The notes: a model not told the origin generated them from the sequence alone. Shown: positions 21,901-34,681, counted from the first letter of the stretch. The stretch is DNA of 64,000 nt from Edaphochlamys debaryana (GCA_016858145.1 JAEHOE010000028.1:930001-994000), one strand, 5' to 3'. Translations and numbers: made by a program.

Positions 21901-23502
21901 GCCGCCGCCGCCGGTCCTTGTGAAGGACCTGTGCTGGCAGCTCGTGCGGCTGATGCGGCAGCCGCGCTCCGCGCCGACCGCGCCCCAGCCGCCCGCGGCC
22001 CAGCCCGCCGCACACGGCTCGGGGGCGTCCCCTGCCGCCACGGCAGCGGCACCGGCAGCGGGGGCCAAGCAGCCCGAGGCCGCGGGGGCCGAGCCGGCGG
22101 CATCGCTGCGGTTTGCGCCGCTCAAGGATGGCCCCAGCGGCAGCGCCGCGCACGGCTGCCAGCCCGCTGACGTGTCCATGAGCCTGTGGGCCCTGGCCAC
22201 GATGCGGCTAGCGCCCGAGGCCGCCTGTCCGGCGCTGCTGCCGGGGGTGGAGGCTTTCTGTCGGGAGCGCATGGGCGACTTCGGTCAGAAGGACGTGGCG
22301 AACCTGGTGTGGGCGCTGGCGCGGCTGCAGCACACGCCTTCGCGCGAGAGCACGGTGGGTGGCGAGCGAGCGGGACCTGGCCGGGATGTGGTTACCTTGT
22401 GGGGTCGGGGCTGGGCACGGGCTCGGGCGTCGGTGGCCGTTGGCCGTTGGCGGTTGGAACTTGAGCGGTGTGCTGCACGATAAACTGAAACCTCGTGTCG
22501 CCTTTTGACCGGGCCTCTTGGCATCTGCAGGACCAGCTGTACGATACCGTACGGCAGATGCTGCCCGACCTGCAGCCGCACGCGCTCAGCACGGTGCTGT
22601 ACGGCGTGGCGCAGCTGCGTCAGCGGCCGCCGGCGGGCTGGCTGGAGGCGGTGGCGGGGCGGGCGGCGGATGTGATGCCCGGCTTCACGCCGCAGGGCCT
22701 GGCGCTCCTGATCCACGCCTTTTCTGTCGTGGGGTACCGCCCTCAGGTGCGTCGCGTCCCATCGAGCGTGCTTTCCCAGTGTGCATGGGGATGGGTCGCC
22801 GAGGGGCAGGAAGCGCCCTAATGCCGCTGGCAGGGGCTCAGGGCGGTAGTTTGGCAGACGCTACTCTCACTGGCGATGGAGTGGCGGGTCAAGGGCTATT
22901 TCCTCAAGCTCCTTCTGCACGGCCTGGCACAGGGAGCTAGACCTCGCTCCTATCAGTTCACTCACTCCGCCACCCCGTGCCCCGTCATCCCCGTGCAGGA
23001 GTCGTGGATGTGCGCCTTCCATTCGGCCCTGGAGTCGCACCGGGGCAGCCTGGACCCCCGCGTCCGCGACAAGGTCCGGGAGGCCTACCGCCTGCTCCGC
23101 TTCCGCCCCGGCGGCACGGCGGCGCCCGCCGCCTCCACTTCAGTGGCGCCGCCCTCGGCTGCCGCCGCCGGCGCGGAGCGCCAGCCTCCCCCGGCGCAGG
23201 CGTCGCAGCAGGCGTCGCGGCTGCAGCAGCAGCAGGCCGGTCGGCCCGCGCACGTCCGGAACGGGTCGAGGCCGGCGCAGGCAGCGGCGGCCTCGTCCGC
23301 GTCATCCTCGGCCTCGATCTCGTCCTCGCTGGCGGGCCAGAGCATGGATCGGGATCTGTTGGACGAGCTGCTGATGACGACGCTCGTCCATGGGCAGGAC
23401 GAGGCGGCGGCGGATGCGGCGGCGGCGGCGGACCGCAACGGCTCGGCGGCGGCGCCAGCAGTGGCGGATGTGGGGGTGCTCGTCAGGCCTTCTCGGTTCT
23501 AG
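18940..23502 (+). CDS. Octotricopeptide-repeat (OPR/FASTK-like) protein, predicted plastid-targeted
   Basis: Five exons (18940-19071, 19295-21237, 21547-22354, 22531-22746, 22999-23502) join in phase into 1,200 aa. Exon 1 encodes a 44-residue Ser/Arg/Gln-rich leader (MGSCTTLLQRHTPQRG...) typical of a chloroplast transit peptide and ends AAG|GCAAGT, a textbook GC donor. About 500 residues of low-complexity His/Gln/Ala/Ser-rich sequence follow. The C-terminal half carries helical repeats of about 38 aa with the OPR signature, for example DMALLAWCAARCGM, GVGLILYSLARLH, DVSMSLWALATMRLAP, DVANLVWALARLQ, ALSTVLYGVAQLRQ and GLALLIHAFSVVGYRP. Family knowledge: OPR proteins are nucleus-encoded factors that bind specific organelle RNAs for maturation, stability or translation. 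The tail after WMCAFHSALESH is Ala/Ser-rich; no RAP domain is seen. The ATG at 18940 is chosen over later ones because it supplies the targeting leader. Confidence 0.85.
19072..19294 (+). other. GC-AG intron in the OPR-like gene
   Basis: The donor reads AAG|GCAAGT and the acceptor CTCGCAG|GTC. The flanking exons stay in phase (0), joining the transit-peptide exon to the body of the protein. GC-AG introns are a minor but normal class, and this donor matches the class consensus closely. Confidence 0.7.
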
Positions 23503-24505
23503 GTGGGTGGGCCTGGAGGACGTGAGTGAACAGCAGCAGAGGCGCGAGCGGAGCAGACACAGAGGACGCTTCGTCTGGCTTTAGGTAGGAGCAGCAGGGG
23601 CAGTGCGGACACTTGTGCTGTCTGGGGAGGGTCGCAAGGGGTGAGTCGGGCGGGAAGAGGTGGTGCAGAGGGCTTTCGTTAATGCCGCAATCGATCTTCA
23701 AGAGCTGCCACGAGGGAGTGAGCCGCAGCAGGGTCGCCCTTTCATGTGTATCAGTAACCGTTATGGCAGGCAAAGAGAGGGAGGGCAGCGGCGGCGTCGA
23801 GCGTTTTAGGTAGGAGCTAGTCGCAAACCCCTATCCCGCATGCGCCCGGCGACATCGGCCGTCAGGCTGTGCGTGCGTGGGGGGCTGTGTGCTTGAGTCG
23901 AGTCAAGGGAGAGGTTGCAGGGTGCGTGGAAGTTGCAGGAAAGGAGCTGGAGCGAAGAACCTTGTGCTGTTGGGAAGTGGGATGAACGCGGCGATGCCTG
24001 GGCCAAGAGGGGGTAGTTGCAGGGCCGAGGCGAGTGTCGGGATGCACGTTTTGGCGCCCTCGCAGGGATCAGAGCTGTTCCGGGAACTGCCTGGCTGGCG
24101 AAAGACGCGGGCCAGGGCCTGGGAAAAGAGCCGGTGTAACATGCCAGGGCTGGTACTGTGTTGCCGGCACGTGTTGCCGCTTCCCGCCACATGCGACCCG
24201 GATGCAGAGATTTTGCGCGCGCGATCTTTGTGGGCGCGCGGGTCCCATGGGCCAAGGGGGTTACCACCGCATTATGCCCCCTTCGCCCGCGCTCGAAGCC
24301 CCAAACCAAAACTCAACCCGGCTCGCCGCAGGCACACACCAGTACCAGTAGACAGCTTTGCCATTGCAATCCAACGCCTAGCCCTAGCACCTGCACGCTC
24401 GTGACGCGAAGAGAACGCGCCGACGACGTCCACAGCATTTTCGCGCCGCGTGCGCTGCACCTACTACGTTGCTAGCGCCCAGCTCTAGATCATCGCACGG
24501 CCATC
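23503..24505. other. 3' UTR of the OPR-like gene and promoter of the large membrane protein gene
   Basis: One kilobase lies between two plus-strand genes. TGTAA at 24135-24139 would give a 3' UTR of about 640 nt. The roughly 350 bp after it would be the promoter and 5' UTR of the next gene. No other structure was recognised. Confidence 0.45.
24135..24139 (+). terminator. Candidate TGTAA poly(A) signal of the OPR-like gene
   Basis: This is the first TGTAA I found on the plus strand downstream of the stop at 23502. Confidence 0.45.
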
Positions 24506-25423
24506 ATGAGAGGGCTTCGCGGCGGGCCCTCGAGCGCTGCGCTGAGCGGGGGCGTCCACCCCCCGCGCCCTCGGGCGCGCCTCCCCTGCGCCTCCCGCAC
24601 GCTCGCAACCGCCGCATTGCTGCTGCTCTGCATTGCGCTCGCCGCCCAGCGCACGGCGGCGGCGGGCGCGGGGGCCTGCGCGGCCGCTCCCGCGCAAGGC
24701 GGCATCGCCCAAGGAGCTTCGCCGCACCCGGGAGCTGCGGGCGCGCCCGGCCCCGCCGCTCGCTGGCAGGAGCTTGGCGCCGCGCCCTTCCCGCTGTGGC
24801 TGCTGGCCACGACGCTGCTTCTCTTCGCGGCGACGGCTTTGGCTGTGGCGCTCCTCACTCCGGCCGAGCCGCCCGATGGCCTTCACGTGCTCGCGGTCCG
24901 CGCTCGCGCGGCCTCGGCGCTCGCTGCAAGCGGGCAGCCCCACGCCCAAGCATCCCCTGGCTGGCCTGTTGCGGCTGCGGCGAGCAATGGCGGTGTCGCA
25001 GCCCCCCCGCCGCTAAAACCGGTCTTCACAGCCGCGGCTGTGGAGCTCGCGGCCGCCTCGGCACCCCCCGCCGCAGGGCCCGCAACGGATCCGCTCGGGC
25101 CCCAGCCCGCCCCGCCCCACGCCGCCGGCGAGTCGCAGCGGCAGCAGCACAACGCGTTTGTGGATTCTGCACCCGCGGCCGCGCAACCCCCTCCGTCAGC
25201 GCCCGGCGTGGCGCCAATCCGGCCCCGTCGAGCCGAGGCCCCGCCGCCGCTGCCCTTCCCCGCCGCCGCCGCCGCCACCCCGCCGGCAGCGGCGCCGCCG
25301 GCCATGGCGCCGCCGCTGCGGCCGCCGCCGCCGCCACACGACCACGGCTCCGCGCTGCTGCCCGCCCGGGCCGTCAGCGAGGGCATCCGGCGCACCCTCA
25401 TGCTCTTTGACCTGGAGCCCCCC

Positions 25424-25454
<31 letters not shown>

Positions 25455-28400
25455 CCACCTCACCGTCCGCCGCCGCGTCGCCCCGCCGCGCCGACCGCGG
25501 CCCGCCCTTCGGCGGCAGCGGCAGCACCGCCGGCAGCGCCGGCCCCAGCCCGATCGACGACGAGAGGTCGTCGTGGGACCTGCCGGCGTCGGAGCCGTCC
25601 TTCGGAGCCTCTGCCTCCGCCTCCGTCGATGAGGCCGTCACGCCGCGGGCCTTCTGCTGCATGCCGCCACCGTTCGCAACCCCCAACGGCGCTGGCAACC
25701 ACGTCAACCACCCCAACAACTACCCCAACCACCACCCCAACGACCACCCCAGCCACCACACAAGCCACCACCAGAGCAGCAGCCTGTTCAGCCCGACGGG
25801 CTCGCTGGCGGTGGCGGCGACGCCGCCGCCGCGGGAGCGCGGCCTCGTCATGGCGTCAGCGGAGAAGCCCCGTGTGCCGCCGCCGTGGGCCCTGGAGGAC
25901 AGCGACGGCGGCTCCGTCGACTCTGCTGGCGGCAGTGGCAGCGGCGGCGGCAGGCAGGGCGGCGGCGGCGGCAGCGGCGGCGTGGGCCGGCTCGAGGAGC
26001 TGCCCTGGGGACAGTCGCCGGTGCGGTCGTCTCTGCCGCCCACTGGCAACAACGCCAGGCTCGGCGCTAACAACGACCGTCAGCTCGTGCTGTCGCCCAC
26101 CGCTTCCCGCCGCTCCGGCACTGCTCCCAACACTTCTGCCGCCGGCACCGCCGCCGCCGCCGGCACGGGCCCAGCCGAGCCCTCCTGGCTCAACCGCACG
26201 GTCTCCGAGGGCGGCCCGCGCGTGTTCGGACCGGCGGTTGCTTCCCGAGAGTCGTACCAACGGGCCCAGATCCAGCGCCAGGCCCAACAGCAGATGGAGG
26301 CCATGCAACTCCGACAGCTGCAACAGCTCAGCTTCCGTACACCTCCCCGGATGAACCCCATCGCTGTACCCGCCTTCAACCTACCGGCGCACGCCAGCAT
26401 GGGCCGATCGCCGGCGGCATCCCTTCTCGCCCTACGGCATCCCTTCTCGCCCTACGGCGCGCCGCCGCTGCCCGCGCCGTCGCCTGCACCGCCCAGACCC
26501 CCACGGAAGCCGCTGCCTCAACCGCCGGCGCAAGCCCAGGAGCAGCAACAGCAGCAACAGCAGCAACAGCAGCAGCAACAGCAGCAGCAACAGCAGCAGG
26601 CCAACGGCAATGGCGGCGGTCAGCTGCCGCGGCGCGGCGCCAGCATCGGATGGGGCTCGCTTGCTCGCATGGCCAGCGTCCGACCCGACACCATCATCGA
26701 GGAGAGACCCGAGGTGAGCTGAAGCCCCTAGCGTGTTGCCTTGCGCTCTGCTCGGTGCTCCCCCCTACCTGCCTTTGCGTAAGAGGAGCGTTTGCATGGG
26801 ACAGCTCTGCTGTTTATTTGTTGATTTGATATAGCTCTTCTGGCTTGCTAGGCTTGCAAACTCTTGAGCCACACCATTAAGAGAGCCTTCGCCCGGCCCC
26901 GCCCCGTCACCCCCAGGACCTGTCCTCCACGCCCTCCGTCCTCTCCATCGCCACACTCAACACGGTCGTCGTGTCAAACGACGACCAGAGCCTGCCGTAC
27001 GGCGGCATGGGCAGCTCGTACATGCCCAGCCAGTACGACACCGGCATGAGCGTACGGGACGGCGAGCTGGCGGGCGGCGCAAGCCCCTGCATGGATGACC
27101 TCTTCGCCTCCCTGCTCCGCCACGGCCCCTCCGGCGCCGTCCCCGCCGCCGCCAGCCCGCCGCCGCCGCCACGCGCCGCCGCCGCCACCCCCAAGGCCGG
27201 TCTGCTTCGCTCCTCGTCGTACGTGCCGTACCCTGACGGCGGCGATCTTTTCGCCGGGACCACCCCGGCGCCTGGCGGCGCCGCCAGCGGCGCCTTCGCC
27301 GACGGCAGCCCTGCCGCCGCAGCAGCAAACGGCGGCCAGCTGCCGACGTATGCCAGCCTAGAGGCGGATGCCGTTTCGACTGCCGATAACGCCAACGGCG
27401 GTTGGTCGACGCTGCTGGCGGTTGGTGTGGATGACGATGACGACGATGACTCAGAGCCCTCCAGCCCAGCCATCGCTGAGCGCGCGGTGTCGGTCGAGTC
27501 CCTGCGGCAGGAGGGGTCCTTGGTGAGTGGGTTCCGAGGGGGGTGAACGTGCAGTGCAAGTCCACGAGGGCAGAAGGGGCTCAAAGCGAAGCGCTAGGCA
27601 GCGCAGTGCACGATGGCACGCTGTGCTTGACAGAACGCGTGAGGGAGTCCTGGCTGTTCACGTACAACACGTGAGGCTTTTTGCGGCTTTCTGCGCACCC
27701 GAATTGCTGTGTGGCGGGTTGAGCCGCTCCTTGTTACTTCATGCCTTGTGCCTTGCCCCGCCCGCGCAGATCCCCCCCGAAGCCCTCGCCGCCGCCGAGC
27801 CCGCCGGCCCCTTCACCGCCGCCGCCGCCATGGCTGCCGCTGCGCCCGCCCACGCGACGATCGTCACCCCTGCCGCCGCCGCCGTCACCGTTGCCGACAA
27901 TGAGTCGGGCGGCAGCGACACCATCCTCGAGCAGGAGCGGCCCGCCGACTATGCCGTGACGCCACACCTGCCGCCGCCGCCGCCGCCGCCAGCCTTAGCG
28001 CCGGAGCCCTTCGCCGACCCCTTCAGCACCGCCCACGCGCTGCAGGACCCCAGCGGCGGCGGCAGCTGCTTCAACACCGCCGCCGCCACCGGCCAAGCCG
28101 GCGGCGGCTACGCGCAGTACAGCTACGAGTCTTACATGTACGGCATGAGCCCGTTCGACCCCGTGGCCTGCCAGCAGCAGTTGATGACTCAGGAGGCGTC
28201 TGAGTCAGACATCACGAGCCCTTGGACTTCCACCATGGCCTTCGATCCAACCGCTACCCTCGGCGACACGCCCCCGCCCGAAAGCACCTTCACCGCCGCC
28301 GCGGCTGCTGCTGCCGCCGCGGCGGCGGCGGCCGCTGCCTACTCGCCCTACGGCGACGCCGAGGACCCGGCGGCGGCGGCGCTGGCGGCGGCGGCCGCCG

Positions 28401-31400
28401 TCGCGGCGGCGGCTCCGCCGCCGCTGCCTCTCCCGCCGCCGGCGCCCATTCTCCGCTCCTGCTCCGTCCACGCCGACGCGTACTCTCAGCAGCTGGCGGA
28501 GGCGTTCCAGTCGGCGGCGGCGTTGCCTGACGGCTTCTCGGGCATCCTGCCCGCCGACGGCAGCTTCTACGGCGGCGGCGGCGGCGGCACCAGCAGCGGC
28601 GGCGACAGCCACGGCACGGCGGGCTTCCGCGGCTCCGTGCGCCTCGGCCCCACGCCCTCCGTCGGCCCGGCCTGGGCCACCCCTCCCCCCCCCACGACAG
28701 TGCCTCTGTCGCCCGCGCCGGGCTTCGGAGTGCCACGTCACGCCTCGCAGCGCCTGCCCAAGCCGCCGCCGAGCGTCCGCCGGTCCGCCGCCTTCCCGCC
28801 GCCGTCGCCGATCCGAGCACCGCCGCCGCCACCGCCGCCGCCGCCGTCGGCGGAGCCGGCGTCGCCGCTGGGGCAGGCCTCGCCTGCGCTGCAGGACCGG
28901 CAGAGGCCACCGCCGCCGCGCCGCAACCTGTCCCACCAGCACCTGCCTCGGCCCATGGCGACGCCGCCGCGGCCCCGTCCGCCTGCCGCCGCCGCCGCCG
29001 CCAGCCCCACCGGCGGGCTGCCGCCGCCGCAATCGCCGGCGGCACACGCCATCGGCAACACGGACATCGTGGCTCACGTCAACTACTTCTTCCTGGCGCC
29101 GTCGCCGCCGTCGTCGACGGCATCGCTGCCGCTGGGCAGCCTGCTCCGCCGCTCCGAGAGCTCCCTTAACGCCGCCGCCGGCTCCACCGCCGCCGCCGCT
29201 GGCAGCTCCGGCCCAGGGCCCGGCCTTGGCGGTAGCAACAGCAACTGCGTCAGCAGCGGTGTGGTTGACGTCTCTCGCAGCCCGTCCTGGGCCAACAGCA
29301 GCGTCAGCGGAGTGACGGGGCTGCGGATGCCGAGCACTGGCGGCGGCGGCAGCAGCGGCGGCGGCAAGGGACTGGGCAAGGCCGCTGTTCAAGGGAGCCT
29401 TAACCCCCAGCTTCAGATGAGCAAGACCGATCAGCCCTTGGGGACGCTCGTGCGCAAAACCATGCCACTGCCGTCGCAATCAACCCAGCCGCGCGCGCTC
29501 CTGCCGCCGCCGTCGCCGACGCAGCTGCCCCCTCCGCCATCGCCAACGGTGCTCCCGCCACTGCCGCCGGCGCCGACCCCGCTGCCGCTGGCCGAGCTCA
29601 CGCTCCCTCTGATGCCCGCCCTGGGCCCGGCCAGGCCCACCCGGGCCCGCGCGCCCGTGCGCCGAGTCATCACCTTCCACTGCCCCGGTGCCTCCCTGGG
29701 CGCCACAGTCAGGGCTACATTCGCGACGCCCTCTCTTCCACCCGTGGCGGAGGCGGCCGAGGTGGATGCTGAGGCCCCCGAGACCGTCAGGCGCACGGAG
29801 CCCACCCCCAACGGCCCGCTCAAGCCCAAGCCGGTCGAGGTCCTCTCCCCCCGCGGCTGCCTCAAGGCCCCCGGCTCGAGGCCCAAGGTCCGCCGCCACG
29901 TCACCTTCCACTTCCCCACCGGTGCCGCCGCCGCCCCGGGCGGTGACGGCGACGGCGAGGCGCCCGCCGGCCGCTGCGGCTTCAGCAGCTCGGACGTGCA
30001 GGCGTTACGGGCGCCGCTGGGCCCGGCGGTAGCGCCCATGGCCTCGCTAGGCGCGGCGCTGCCGGCGGCGGGCCCGGCGGCGGGCCCGGCACTGGGCCTG
30101 GAGGTGGCGCCGGTCGAGGCCTTTCAACCGCCGCCGCTGGGCCTGCCCAGCGCCATGGCGACGCTGCAGCACGCGCCTAAGCCAGTCCTGCTGGGCTTCA
30201 GCGCTGCCAGCTCCCTTTCCTTTGGGGTCGCTGCGCCCATGGCGGCTTTTGCCGGCCCTGACGAGGCGGCCTGGGTCCAGGCGCAGGCGGCGCCCGCAGC
30301 CGTCCTGGCGTCGGCGGCTCCTGCGCCAGCGGTGGCGGTGGCGGTGGCGGCTCCGCTCCCGGCCGCCCCTGCAGGCCTAGCTCTGGGCGTAGCGGCTGAT
30401 GCGGCGCCCGCAGGCGCGGCGCCGTCCGTGCTGTACCGGTCGCGAATGCGCACCAAGGTCGTCAGCATCAAGGTAGGCGGGGTAATCGAGTCGAGATTGG
30501 GTGCTCCTTCGAAGGCCTGGCCATGGCCTTTGTTCTGGGCTGCACGCGGGCTTGGGCTAAAATTCCGAAGGGCGCTGCTGTCGTCAGATGCGAGCTCTTG
30601 TTGCACTCTTTGCCCTTGGGCTTGTGGCAACACACCACACCGATCGCATGCCCGCGTCTTCCGCCCACAGGTGGACCACCATACCGCCGACGCTGGCCCC
30701 CTGGCTCAAGCCCTGGCCGCCGCCGCCACTCGCGCCGCCCTCAGCCGCGTCCTCACCTCCGCCGCCGCCGCCACTGCCGCCGCCGCCTCCCGCGCTGCAC
30801 CCGTCGCGCCGCCAGCGCCCAAGACCCCCTCCAAGCCCAGGCCAAGCCCTCCCTGGGACGTCACTCAAGACCTCACCGCCTCATCCGACGCTGGACCCGT
30901 CCCTATCGGTGCCGCTCCTCCCACTGCCGCTGCTGCCGCGAGCCCTGCTGCCGCCGCCGCCGGCCCTGCCGCCCAGCGGCGCCCCGCCGGCGTCATGACG
31001 CGCGCTTGCCTCGTCGCCGCCAGCACCGTCTTCGTTCCCGGATGCGTCCAGCTCCTGACGCTGTGCCGCTACGCCGCCGACTCGGTCGCCGCCGCCGCCG
31101 GCTGTGACGGTGCCGCCGCCTCCAGCGGCGCCGCTGCCTGTGACAGCGGCTTCGCCGGAGCCGTCGAGTACGGCGTGCAGCGGGTTCTCAGCGACCAGCT
31201 GGATCGGCAGGCGCGGCGGTACGGCAGGGTGTACGGCGGGGCCGGTCGGCGGTTGCGGTCGCTGGACGCCGGCTGCGGCCCGCACTGGGGAGGAGGTGGA
31301 GTGGCGGCGGTGCAAATGGAGCAGGAGCAACGGGGGTGCGTTGAAGGGGAGGACTGTACCGCCGCTGGAGCGGCGGCTGGTGGGGCGATGGCGGCTGGAC

Positions 31401-33519
31401 CTCTGGAGGACGGCCCCTCGGCTGCAGCTGCGGCGGCCTGGGCCCAGCCTGCTGCATTCCTGGCGGGCCAAGCCGTCGAGCTGGTGGGTGCACGATGCGG
31501 CAGCATACGGGGTTGTAATTAGTCACATTCTGCTGGCGGCTCGGGCGTCGCTGTCTGCTCTACATGCAGCCCTGTGTTGACGTCTTTCCTACCTTTCTTC
31601 CGTCCATCTTCCTTCTCGCCAGGCCATCAAGCTCCCAACCGGGCCGCCGGCCGGCCCCGTCCTCATCTCTTCCGCGCTGCTGCCTGCCTCGCCCGCCCTT
31701 GCCGCCGCTTCCGCCCCCGCTGCCGCGGTCCGGCTGGTGGTGATGGGCGGTGGCGGTGGCGGCCTGCTCCTGGAGGACGGGGTAGTCGAGATGTGCGCGG
31801 CGGAACGAGTGGCCAGGTGTGTACCGTAGTGGGAAAGGGTCAGGGGTTGGACAGGTTGCATCTGGGCTATCCTGGGGATCGGGTGATTTAAGCTGAGGAG
31901 GCTGGCCAGGAGCGCGGTGCACCAATGGGTCCATGTGTTCTGGTCAGGTCCGGCATTAACCCACGCGCGCTCCGCTTTCTCCGGCTGTTTCTCGCAGGAT
32001 CACCCTCCCCGCTGGCGCCGTGCCCCCGGGTCCCGTCCACGTCTTTGCCCTTCCCCACGCCCCGGACGCCCAAGCCGCCACTGACGCCCCCGACCCAAGC
32101 CCGCGCGGCGACCCCACCCCGACCGCCGTCAGCTCCTTCGCCTCCACAGCCTCCGCCACCACCGCTGGCACGGACCCCGACGAGGAGCTCTTCCTGGGAG
32201 ACGTCACCTCCGCCACCTCCGCCACCTCCGTCACCTCTGCCGCCGCCACCGCCGCCACCGCCGCCACCGCCGCCGTGCCCGTGGCGGGGTCGCTGCTGGG
32301 CCATGCGACGCTGCTGGCCTCCGCCGACCCCCGCCTCCCGCTGGAGGTGGCCTCCCTCCTGGAGCGCTGCGCCGCCCTGTACCGCCGCGACGGCGGCGCG
32401 GGTAGCGGCGCGGGTGGCAGCGCGGGTGGCGGTGAAAGCGCTGGCGCTGAAGTTACGGCGGCGGCAATGGGTGGAGCGGCGGCGGAGGCGGAGGAGGAGG
32501 CGGAGGAGGCCGCCTGGCGGCAGCACGTGCAGCCGCTGTTAGAGGACCTGGCCTTCCTCGAGTTCACCGCACCGGACGCCGCCGCCGCCGCCGCCGTGTC
32601 AACCGGCCCAACCGCCGCCGCCTTCGGCGGTTGTGACATGCCCACTGCTGACGTGGCCGAGTGGCTGGGCCTCGCCGGCCACGTGCTGCGCTTCTGTGAC
32701 GCCCAGGGCATGGCCGCGGCGGCGGAGGGGGTCCGCGGCCTGCTCTCCGCCGCCGGTGTGGGCCCCGTCGTCACCACTGCGGGTGCCTGGAGCGGTGATA
32801 GCCGCGGCAGCCCTGGCTCCCCGCTGCAGCCCCTGCAGCCGGCCCCGGCTGTGCATGTGCCGTCGTCGGCTCTGCGGCCTCGGCAGGCGCAGGGACCGGT
32901 GTGTCCGCCGCCGCCGGCGTCAGCACTGGCAGCGGCGGCAGCGGAGGCGGCCTTCAAGGGCCAGGCAGGCCTCGAGCTGAGGCAGGCGGGAAGCAGCCGT
33001 CCTAAGGCAGTGGCGGCTGCGGTAACTGGGGGAGGGGTGGTGGGGGTCAAGGCGCCGCGCGTGGAGCCGCCGCGCCGCCGCAGCCTGGGTGCTCAGCTGC
33101 CTCCGTCAGCTCCGTCACTGCCGCCGCTGCCGCCGTCGCCGGGCCCCACGGCGGCGGGGCTGGCCAAGCCGGAGAGGCCTGCGCGGTGCAGCATCGAGCT
33201 GAGGCCTACGGGGAGCGGCCCTACCTGCCGGCAGGACGCGGACGCAGGCGAGCAGGGCATGTCAGCGGGGCTGATCGAGCTGTGTGCGGACAGCGGTTCG
33301 CCGAGCGGGTGTGGGGTCGGAGGCGTAGCTGCCGCGGCGACGGAGCTGGCGGGGGTCATGGGGAGGATCGCGGCGCCGCTGGCTGGCGTGCACGGCAGGC
33401 GGCTCCTAGCGGCAGCTGTGGCGCTGGCGGTGGCGGTGATGGGTTGTGGGGTGATGGCGGCACGGGTGGCAATGATGGCTACCGGAGACGACCAGAAGTC
33501 GTACGGAGTGAGGTGGTGA
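24506..33519 (+). CDS. Giant low-complexity membrane protein, function unknown (2,681 aa)
   Basis: Six exons (24506-26713, 26917-27522, 27770-30472, 30671-31483, 31623-31816, 31998-33519) join in phase with consensus junctions. Two hydrophobic segments lie near the N-terminus (TLATAALLLLCIALAA, about residues 32-47; LWLLATTLLLFAATALAVAL, about 96-115) and one lies near the C-terminus (LLAAAVALAVAVMGCGVMAA). Between them most of the chain is predicted disorder: Ala/Pro tracts, an Asn/His block (NHPNNYPNHHPNDHPSHH), a 19-Gln run and Gly runs. Short motifs recur: RAVSEG and RTVSEG; TIIEERPE and TILEQERP; and VRRVITFH and VRRHVTFH. Ordered-looking parts occur late (VEYGVQRVLSDQLDRQARRYG; VRLVVMGGGGGGLLLEDGVV; WRQHVQPLLEDLAFLEF; VAEWLGLAGHVLRFCDAQG). 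I recognise no family. Arg-x-x-Ser sites suggest phosphorylation (inference). Confidence 0.75.
25684..25775 (+). repeat. Asn/His-rich coding repeat block
   Basis: Imperfect units of the type AACCACCCC/AACNACCCC encode Asn-His-Pro-rich sequence (NHPNNYPNHHPNDHPSHH) inside the giant membrane protein. Confidence 0.7.
26416..26455 (+). repeat. 20-bp perfect tandem duplication in coding sequence
   Basis: The 20-mer GGCATCCCTTCTCGCCCTAC occurs twice in direct succession (26416-26435 and 26436-26455). Since 20 is not a multiple of three, the copies are read in different frames, as SLLALR and HPFSPY, with the downstream frame still open. Confidence 0.85.
26543..26599 (+). repeat. CAG/CAA tract encoding 19 glutamines
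   Basis: Mixed CAG and CAA codons give a polyglutamine run near the end of exon 1 of the giant membrane protein. The codon mixture should slow slippage compared with a pure CAG repeat. Confidence 0.85.
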
Positions 33520-34681
33520 GAGGTGTAGGGAGGCGGCTGTCCTGCTAGTCTAGCTAGTCAGTTCCAGGAGCATGGCCAGACTCATCTTGACCTCTATCGT
33601 ACTTGACGCGTTGACCGGTGTATGCGACACGTGACCAAGGACGAGGTACGGTACAAGCGGTACGACAGTACGACACAGTGGTTGAAGGAGGAAGAGAGCT
33701 GTTGGGGACATGGCGAGAGGGAAGCAGTCAGAGAAGCATGCGGAGATTGCGGACGTACGAGTGCTGTGAGGGGCGGACCAGGAAGAATTGCAGCACAGAT
33801 TGTGCAGAGGAGAGGAGGGTGTGAGAGCCTGGTAGGTGCTGCAGCTGTAGCGGTCAGGAGGTGGGCAGCGAGCGAGGCAAGCGTGCCAGACCGTACTCGA
33901 TGAGCCGGGTCAACGAAATGAGCCATGGGCGGTGCGGCGCGTGCAGGGGGTCCACACGCGTGTGCCCTCTTGACCACCTCACGAACGAGATATCCATAAA
34001 TGCTCGCAGCTTGGAGCTCGAGTTGATATTTGCTGCATCGCACCTTTGGCGTTGTGCGATCGATGTGTAGCTGTCTGGCGGCAACCCTGCCCTGCAGCTG
34101 TGGTGTGGGTTGCCCAAATCCTTCCGTGCGCCTGCCTCTGAGGCTACGTTTCTACTCTTCTGTCTGTGCTTTCAACTCCCCGCTTGTCTGTCTGTGTCTG
34201 TGTGTGACGGCAATGAGGGAAATTGCCTCAACGGATGCTCTTTCTTCGTGTGTCAGCTCTGGCTGCTTGCTGCGTGTGTGAATCGGGGCGCCCTGGCGGC
34301 CTCGTCTTGACGGTATGTCCGAATGTCCCCCCCCTAAAAGTGGCGCACGTGTTAAGCCAGCGTGTGGATCACCTCCGATTGCGTCAGATTCCTCCAATCC
34401 CTTCTCCTGTATGAGGAGGGCACCCTTAATCCTTACGGCTATACTTTACTCACGTCGTGTTGCCGTGTTGACATGGGGCCGGCAGCGCTCGGGAACTCGT
34501 CTACACTTCTGTGCCGGTGTCTCTGCGCCTGCCCGTGCAGGTCAGTAGAGCAGCAGCATTGGTGCTGAACCACCGGCTGCCCGGCTGGTAGGGCTGTCGT
34601 AGTAGATGCAGGAACGTGCAATGTACGTGAAGGCCTAAAGGAGATCTGTCGTCTAGGACTGCCTGAAGCTGCTGCCGGTCG

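Noticed and set aside
24469..25410. Long overlapping ORFs on both strands across the giant membrane protein and other GC-rich exons
   Set aside because: They are shadows of high-GC coding sequence: Arg/Pro-rich composition, no motifs and no splice logic.
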